Below are positions 57,575 to 64,000 of a stretch of DNA of 64,000 nucleotides, in pieces (positions within the stretch are counted from its first letter, which is position 1; each line of letters starts with the position of its first letter). The notes below the pieces were generated by a model. It searched no databases. It was not told the origin of the DNA and saw only the letters and a program-made list of their open reading frames with translations. A program made the position numbers and the translations under genes. This DNA comes from Epiperipatus broadwayi. Lineage: Eukaryota > Onychophora > Udeonychophora > Euonychophora > Peripatidae. The stretch lies in the NCBI GenBank assembly GCA_028023455.1, contig JAQFVV010006721.1:248001-312000 (forward strand). The letters run 5' to 3'.

Positions 57575-57675
57575 ATAATAAACTTGTGACAAGTGTCCCT
57601 CAATCCCACAAGTATGACATCAGTTCTTTTTAAATTTACTTTTTGTATGATCTTTACCAAAGCAGCAATAACATA
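57575..57675 (-). pseudogene. Gag zinc-knuckle relic of the Gypsy element
   Basis: The minus strand reads CCFGKDHTKSKFKKN and then CHTCGIEGHLSQV, recalling the C..C...H....C and C..CG..GH....C knuckles of Gypsy gag proteins. A stop and missing Cys residues show decay. Confidence 0.5.
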
Positions 57676-58926
57676 TATTGATATTAACAGTATGCTTATA
57701 GTTCTTAGTCTCCACTTTCATTTAATTTACAGACATTATTATTACGTTTTTAAACCTCACATTTCCAGCACAGCAATGTAGGCTATACTTTTTTCAATGG
57801 CATAGTAATATATTAATTCAATTTCACTCGTAATACTTGTCTGAGCTTGCTGACAGTCATACTCCACAGTAACCAGTCAAGAAGCACATCAGCCCACTAC
57901 ACATTAATGTTGAACTCTTTAGAAAGTGTATGCAATTCCATGCTGTAATTCAAATGTTTTTATGCAGTACCTGTTTTCTGTTTCTAATCATAGATGCATC
58001 ACATGATTAGAGGTCACAGGTTTAAAATGCACATGTAGCTTTTCTTTTAACTTTTGGTAAAATACTTTCTCTGGAACTTATGGATCACACAATCATTAGC
58101 CATTATACATCTTTACTGGTTAACCACATCAACATTGCTACTCTAAACTTATCATCCACTATATTATTGATGAGCATATATCTCTCTACATGTGATGTAG
58201 ATTGTCATCCTGCTGCATTATTTACCTCATACTCACTAATGGAACTATTTTTCAGAGGCATTATTTTATTTTATTAATTCCTAGCTGTTATGTGTTGCTT
58301 ACACAGTTCTCGTGAAGTGTCACATTGGTTTCTCCAAATCCTGACTGATGCTAAAAGCACGAGAACTTTCCTCCCATTTTACACAGGTTTCTCTGAGTTT
58401 TGACTGTGCCAATCTGCTATAGTTAGAGACAATATAGACAGTACCAGCTGAATACATATCAGTATTTATGATCTTAAATAAAACTCAATTTTTAGTGAAA
58501 ACTTAACAAAGATGAGTTTATTAACTTGACACAAGCAATCATATTTATTTTAAATGCTGTTGTAAGTATAGTTACAAATCTTATCATAGTAAATAGACTT
58601 CATCAATCATTAGATTAAATTTAGCACATCGATATCTTTCTACATATATTACTCGACATATATCTTTCACTATGCACACTTATTTTCTTATTATATGCAC
58701 GTGTCACCTCTTTTGAGTGCCCTACCATCTCTTGCTACTGTAACACATATGCGCAACTGATTTCTGCAGTTTTTATTGTACTTTAAATAATCTGCATAAT
58801 TGGCATAAATTTGCATACTCCAGATTCAAATGCTCATTCTACATACATTAATTTTCTAGAGTGTAAACCATGAGAAAATGTATTTAACTTTCTGGTTGAC
58901 TAGTTATTACAAACAAACATAATAAC

Positions 58927-59931
58927 TTTATTTACTTCTTAAATATATACATTATATATGCATATACAATATTATTATTTAATCAGATAGTACATAGTTA
59001 ATTATTTTTTGATGTATTGAGTTTGTGTTGGCACAATCAATATCGGTAGTACATATAGTAAACATTTATTTATAGAAATATGGGGTTATACTAAGACTCG
59101 ATTTAAAAAGAGTTTTTTTCTTTTACTACATTAAATGAATATACAAATTTCTTGATTTTTCCTCTTGAGTTAATGATGATAAATGTAATAATGTATTTAA
59201 TACTGCCTACATATAATGCATCTATCTATACGTGTACATGGTCTAGTGCATATTTACATGTTTATTACATCCACAAGATTAAAAATTGTTAAAACTATTT
59301 TGTATAACTACAGTGCTTACAATATTATTTCCAAAAGTAACACCATTTCCTAGTTTACCCTTGGGAATAACGGCGTATTTACAAAATTCTTTTACAACGG
59401 CTCCCAGTCTTAACTAAAAAGCAGTAAATAATATAACATTATTTAATATTTTTAATTAAAACAATGACATATATATATTCATATTTAAACAAATTTCAAG
59501 AATATATATATTATTACTACTTATAATTTTTATTAAGAAACACATTCTCTGTTTAATTTATCACCCCAATTTGTATGAATTCTTTGCAATATGAATTTTT
59601 TAAATGCTAGTAATTTAATCAGTAACAGTTTTTCTTTTTACAAAAAAGTTTTATATATAAGTATGTAAGATTTAAAATATTCAAAATATATTTTGACAAC
59701 AGTATCTGTGGTTAAATAATAAGAAAATTATTGAGAGTGGACCAATGATAGTTTGCTTATTACTTTCCGCCAACTTTTTAATACCTGCATAAATTATTTA
59801 ATTATCTAGTAAACAGATTTCATTGCAGCGTAATGATTTTAGTAGCTCAAAATTACTTTATGAGCATAAATATTCTGTGCAAGAAACAAATTCAAAAATA
59901 ATATCAAAATAACAAGTAAAAATTCAAAGAG
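58927..59931. other. Non-genic AT-rich stretch
   Basis: Nothing recognisable beyond TA-rich tracts. Confidence 0.4.
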
Positions 59932-59988
59932 TTGCCCGGGTTGCGGGTTCGTCCCGGCCGATGCTATGACATTTAAAAAAAAAAAAAA
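59932..59988 (+). mobile_element. 5'-truncated tRNA-derived SINE (family D) with poly-A and TSD
   Basis: It ends CCCGGCCGATGCTATGACAT plus about 16 A, and includes the B-box-like GGGTTCGTCCC. It is flanked by the perfect direct repeat AATTCAAAGAG (59921-59931, 59989-59999). The longer copy is at 61780-61880. Confidence 0.85.
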
Positions 59989-60130
59989 AATTCAAAGAGA
60001 AAATAGATGAATGAGATCTATTAAAGTATATATAAGGAATATAAAATTAGATTACTAAATAAAAATATTTTTATCAAAATCTGTAGAGAAACGAGAGAAA
60101 GTATCTTTTTTACTGTTACTAAATAATCTT

Positions 60131-60557
60131 AAAACAGGCAAAACTCTCCATATAGTAGTACCACTCAGTGCAAGTCAGAGTAATCATTGGATGCCAGAAG
60201 GCTTGCGCATAATGCCTACTCATCCAATATCCCCAGACTGTTTCCTGGCTTGTGGCCTTCATCACTGAGGAGCATTTGTAGTTAAGTAGAGATAAAAGGT
60301 GACTTCTGGAGGGTTGAATTAGATCCTAAGATCTAGGTGCAGTGCTTTCCGATCCAAGGCTCTTCACTGATGAAGGCCACAAGCCAGAAACTAATCTGGG
60401 GATATTGGATGAGTAGGCATTAGATAGGGATTTTATGCACAAACCTTCTGGCATCCATTGATTACTCTGGCTTGCACTGAGTGGCACTACTGTATAGAGA
60501 GTTTTGCCTGTTTTAATAACAGTTATGAGCAAGTATAAGAAATGGGGATCATGTGAT
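60131..60557. mobile_element. Family A fold-back element, copy A8, 11-bp TSD
   Basis: The direct repeat TAAATAATCTT is at 60120-60130 and 60558-60568. The left inverted unit is short and its hammerhead (about 60222-60277, minus) has lost the C3/U4 context (AGTGATGA) and has AGGAAAC. The right unit has the good motif at 60352-60410 and ends ATGGGGATCATGTGAT. Confidence 0.88.
60352..60410 (+). ncRNA. Hammerhead ribozyme motif, family A
   Basis: CTGATGA, stem II GGC/GCC with loop CACAA, GAAAC, ATC triplet. Stem I TCTTCA/TGGGGA has two U-G pairs, and outer ATCCAA/TTGGAT is intact. Confidence 0.7.
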
Positions 60558-60569
60558 TAAATAATCTTT

Positions 60570-61779
60570 TGATAGTTTACAAAATTTATTTTTAATGTTA
60601 GGGGGAAAATGTAATATATATATGACTTTAGACGCTACAACAAATAGTCAGTTTTTGAACTGTCCAAAAAAATGTTTAATATGAGTTTCTTGAGAAATGA
60701 CACTTGATATTCGTGTTATTTGACAATGGAATGAAAAAAAAAAACAGTATATGGGTGAATACCATCTCACAGAGTTACAGATTCGATTTTTTTTTTTTGT
60801 ATTTGTTTAAAATGTGAAAAATAAATAAATTGATGGATAGTATTAAATATCAATTTTAAAAACAAAAGTGTTATAATCAAGAACTGTTGTACACTGGTTA
60901 GTTTGTAAATATTTTATTAATAAAATTGTATACGTGTATGTGTGTGCAGGCTAGTCAATATAGGCAGTGTTAAGTCATTTCAGAAATAATAACATGCAGA
61001 AAAAGAAAATTAGTCTACTGATAGAAAGTAACATGCCAATTTATATTTAAATAAAGTCTAACATTATGCAAATTAGCAAAGTCAATAAAAATGCCTGCAG
61101 AACTTCTAATCATATCAGAGAAGTAGTAATATTAGTGAAACTCTAAGTGGAGAGTAAAAACGAATTGCGCAATTGTAGACAAAAATTAGCTCTAGAAAAT
61201 AGTCCCAGTTGTAATCTAATTCGACAAACTCAAAAGATGTGAGTAGTAAAGTGCTTACTTGAACGATAATTAAAATGACCAATATAATATGTTAGTTTAA
61301 AGAACGTAGATATTGCGTGACTATGTCTATAGTTGTAAAGTTACATATATATAATATTTATCGAGATATGAGCAGTCACATGATCAAGATTGATATTGTT
61401 ATTAGCTAGCAAGTTGCCAGTTGATTTATTAATCATCTTTATTAATATTATTGTTATTCTGAGTAAATGAACTCTTGAAATTATTTATCAAACTTGTATT
61501 GTTCTGTTATTAATTTATTTATATATTTGTACGGTTGCCAGATTTCAGTCTGGCTGTGAACATATTAAATATGAAAAGAAAGAATTATGTTTTGGTGTTC
61601 AGGTTTTACTACAAATAATGAAAACATTGCTAAATAAATGAAGAGAAGTATGCTTCGTAAAGATATTAAGGCAGGCAAACAAGGATTATGAAGATATTTT
61701 ACTATTTGTAAAATCAAATAGTGAAACCATTTAATAATAATGCTTTACACAGATTTGTAATAAGTTAGAAGTCAAGCAT
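60570..61779. other. Non-genic stretch
   Basis: AT-rich, with a CACATGATC motif at 61377 like the end of family A but no other part of that element. Nothing else is recognised. Confidence 0.4.
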
Positions 61780-61885
61780 TGTTAGCCGCGAGGCCATCGC
61801 AGTTGCCTTGCAAGCAAGTAGTTGGTTGTAGACGGCTGTGGGTTCGCCTCCCGGCCGATGCTATGACATATGGGGGACGGGGACG
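61780..61885 (+). mobile_element. tRNA-derived SINE (family D)
   Basis: TTAGCCGCGAGGCCATCGCA looks like a worn A-box region, and GGGTTCGCCTCCC is a good B box about 45 bases on. The tail CGGCCGATGCTATGACAT is shared with 59932-59988. It is locally G+C-rich. It cannot fold into a complete tRNA with an acceptor stem, so I call it a SINE, not a tRNA gene. Confidence 0.7.
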
Positions 61886-62776
61886 TGAGAAATATGCTTT
61901 TAAAATTAAATTTTCTTTTAATTGATAGGGATTAACTTATTATAAAAAGGATTGAAAAGTAGAAGTTAGAAATTAAAAAAAAGTGATGAAGGAAAAGAGA
62001 TAATTTGTTAGCAAGTTTTTGATCTTCAGTAAAGAGAAAATTTAGTTAATTCTTTTTATAAGTTGGGCTTGAAATAAATAGATAAATTTTAATTATAAAT
62101 ATATATATTGGCATTGATGTTTGTTTTGTTTTTAAGTTGTTTTACAAGATGGAAATGAGGTTGGGTGAGATGACAATAAACTTAAGGGCATATCTTTCTT
62201 AAATTTAAAGAAATGTGAATACTGAAGCCTAGTAGTCATAAAACAGTTTTAATTAGTTGATTGATAATTTAATGTTTATTTGAAAGTTAAGTCTATTGGA
62301 TCTTTTTTTTTTAAATATAGAATAGTGAATATAAAATTAAATGTATGATCGTTTATGTGACTTAATTCTTTAAACAAATAGCCATCATGAGATATAAAAA
62401 TATTTCCAGTACTAGTCCCTTTTTACTTAAATATTGCAACTATGTAGATTGAAAACATGTGATGAAAGAGAAAAAATTCTAAGCTATCATTTAGTAAATC
62501 CTTATATCCCGCAAAAACACCACAAGCAAAATAAAAATAGATAATTGTTGTAGATACGCTTTTCAATGACTAGCACAGAGTTATGATTGTAATATAGTAT
62601 GCTATGAAAAAAACTAACTTTAAACTAGTATTTTTTTTCAGATGGCAGAAATACGATAATGAAACGTGCTAAGTAATTAAGTATATTTTAAATGCTTGAA
62701 GAGTTGGAGTGTGGAGTGGATTAAAGCCAGTCCATTAAAGTATCTGAGCACTTATTGCATATATGTGTAGAGATGA

Positions 62777-62832
62777 TAATCTGGACCAACTGATGATTTC
62801 TGGTTTAGCATGAAATACATCTATTGGTGATA
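62777..62832 (+). ncRNA. Hammerhead motif, family B, weakened
   Basis: CTGATGA and GAAA are intact, but stem II (TTTCT/AGCAT) has lost most pairs. ATC follows an ATACAT stem III, and TTGG can pair with CCAA only after two unpaired bases. The repeat continues to about 62920 with the family B tail. Confidence 0.5.
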
Positions 62833-63185
62833 ATTTAACTTTTCGACATATATGTGTTCGGGTGTATCAGTGATATGAGATAGAGTGGTGAGTGGTGGAT
62901 GGTGTGAAAGTCTATATAGTTTATATTAAGTATATTTTATTAAAAGTTATAATTATTTTTAAGGAGAACAGCATAATTAGAAGAGAAACACAAGAAATAA
63001 AAATTAAGAAGAGAAGATGCTATGATTATCTTTAAAGGTCAGCAAAAAAAAAATAGAACACAGTGACTAAAATGTCTGAAATGTTGGATATGTTCAGCTT
63101 AAGTATCACAGATTTTCTATTATTGATGTGGTTGCATTTTCATTATTATTTATATATGTAATGAATTTGATGTGACACTTTATTT

Positions 63186-63420
63186 GTAATTATATGTTGG
63201 AATATTTTCATCATCTAGAATTAATTGTTATGTCTTTAGAAAAATTCAACTTTATGTAAACTTTTCAAATATATTCAATTGTTTTTAATGAAACTCAAGG
63301 TTAGTGTATTATTCTCCTTTCTTCTTCATGTGTTGCTAATATAACCAATGTAAGTACTAGCATGGGAATGTAATTTGGGAAGTTTATATTTGTACATGCT
63401 GACTATAACACAATGGTCAA
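63186..63420 (-). mobile_element. SINE family C copy
   Basis: It shares the ATTATATGTTGGAATATTT tail, AAAAATTCAACTTTAT and ACTAGCATGGGAAT with the copies at 21.3 and 47 kb. The hammerhead-like core is worn. Confidence 0.6.
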
Positions 63421-63948
63421 TTAGACTATTCTTTTACATAGACTATTTCATTGACCTTCAACCCTATTTTTGTCATGCCATTTTTATTTCCACATTTGCA
63501 CTCAGCAAAATTCCAGACTGAATAAGCATTTCTTCTCTAAATTACTTTGGATAGAGTCATGCTAAAACTACTCATTTTTACCATTTATAATTTCTTTGTA
63601 TTCATTTCAAATTTGTGAGAAAATTGTGTGGACGTGCAAATTGTATCATTCTCTTCATTTTTTCCTGCTCCGTCAAAAAGTATGCACCATGTTTTTTATG
63701 ATAAAAATTAAATTATTTATAAAGTTTTATTAAACAACATCACTTAATTTCCCTCCCCCCTTTATTATTTGATTTTGCAATGAAAAGACTGCATTAAATG
63801 TTTAGGCAGAAGAAAATAGATTCTAATACAGATTTGAGAGCAATGAGTGTTTTTTGATTTCTAGGTCACTAAATTCTAAAGATATTTTATCATCTAGCAC
63901 TTCTAATTCGTATATTTTTCAAAGATAAACTAGTTTTGTTTTTTTTAG

Positions 63949-64000
63949 CAATGAAAGAACAAGGAAAGGGTAAGCAACCTGTAAAGTTAGTGGTAGACTA
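63949..64000 (+). CDS. Possible exon start at window edge
   Basis: A long T tract ending TTTTTTTTAG is followed by CAATG and an open frame MKEQGKGKQPVKLVVD to the edge. The acceptor is good, but a strong GTAAGC donor lies inside at 63970, and 16 residues are too few to identify a protein. It could be the first coding exon of the next gene or chance. Confidence 0.25.

Larger units (their letters stand above)
54881..58926 (-). mobile_element. Degenerate Ty3/Gypsy LTR retrotransposon
   Basis: Direct repeats of about 430-500 bp (about 54881-55306 and 58431-58926) share CAGTTTTTATTG, AATAATCTGCATAATT and GACTAGTTATT, and are taken as LTRs. Between them on the minus strand are a zinc-knuckle gag relic, a duplicated protease fragment and an integrase fragment, in the usual order but without room for RT and RNase H. 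A family A element (56753-57540) is nested inside. The outer LTR ends and TSD could not be fixed. Confidence 0.7.

Noticed and set aside
61780-61885. Functional tRNA gene
   Set aside because: A and B boxes are visible, but there is no matching acceptor stem or proper anticodon arm, and the 3' part is shared with a truncated poly-A copy, so it is a SINE.
1-64000. CRISPR arrays, bacterial operons, rRNA genes
   Set aside because: No regularly spaced direct repeats, no Shine-Dalgarno-led gene series and no rRNA sequence; spliced ADK shows the DNA is eukaryotic.

Overview
This is an AT-rich animal (metazoan) genomic window with one recognisable host gene and a dense load of mobile elements. The gene is adenosine kinase (ADK, PfkB family) on the + strand. 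Eight coding exons lie between 4643 and 38731 and encode 295 residues, from just before the AGGSTQN substrate motif to the stop codon. The N-terminal exon or exons must lie upstream of base 1. GT-AG introns, two very short introns (92 and 103 bp) beside introns of 4 to 9 kb, and tRNA-derived SINEs, RTE-like LINEs, hAT MITEs, a Ty3/Gypsy relic and Penelope-like fragments all indicate an invertebrate genome. The protein looks arthropod- or mollusc-like, but I cannot name the species.

Layout: 1-4642 is ADK intron with a hammerhead-bearing fold-back element. 4643-4983 holds two ADK exons. 4984-12984 is intron with an inverted Penelope-like (PLE) relic, a LINE RT pseudogene, a MITE and a large inverted repeat. 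12985-13090, 21796-21966, 28627-28880, 32853-32939 and 38607-38731 hold the remaining exons. The introns between them carry a tRNA-headed SINE, an RTE/BovB-type LINE relic, hAT MITEs, a PLE GIY-YIG endonuclease relic and more fold-back elements. 38732 to about 39360 is the ADK 3' UTR. Beyond it is a non-genic region with a 1.46-kb long-TIR element (41024-42480), a broken RTE-like LINE (46380-48955) riddled with younger insertions, a degenerate Ty3/Gypsy element (about 54881-58926) and SINEs. At the right edge a possible exon of another gene starts at 63949.

The most interesting content is a set of short repeats carrying hammerhead self-cleaving ribozyme motifs. Family A (eight longer copies plus one tiny truncated copy) has a 59-nt type I hammerhead: CTGANGA core, short stem II, GAAAC, a two-base-pair stem III, an NUH cleavage triplet, and a long stem I with an internal loop. 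Most copies are inverted dimers, and seven have 11-14 bp target-site duplications (TSDs). Family B (44.2, 48.2, 62.8 kb and relics) has a separate hammerhead with a canonical G-C closed stem II. Family C is a tRNA-headed SINE with a weaker hammerhead-like core. Hammerheads are known from Penelope-like elements and animal retrozymes. A PLE endonuclease relic lies in the same introns, so the inferred picture is a PLE-mobilised, ribozyme-carrying, non-autonomous retroelement that inserts as head-to-head units. All coordinates and pairings come from reading the sequence by eye; no database search or folding program was run.
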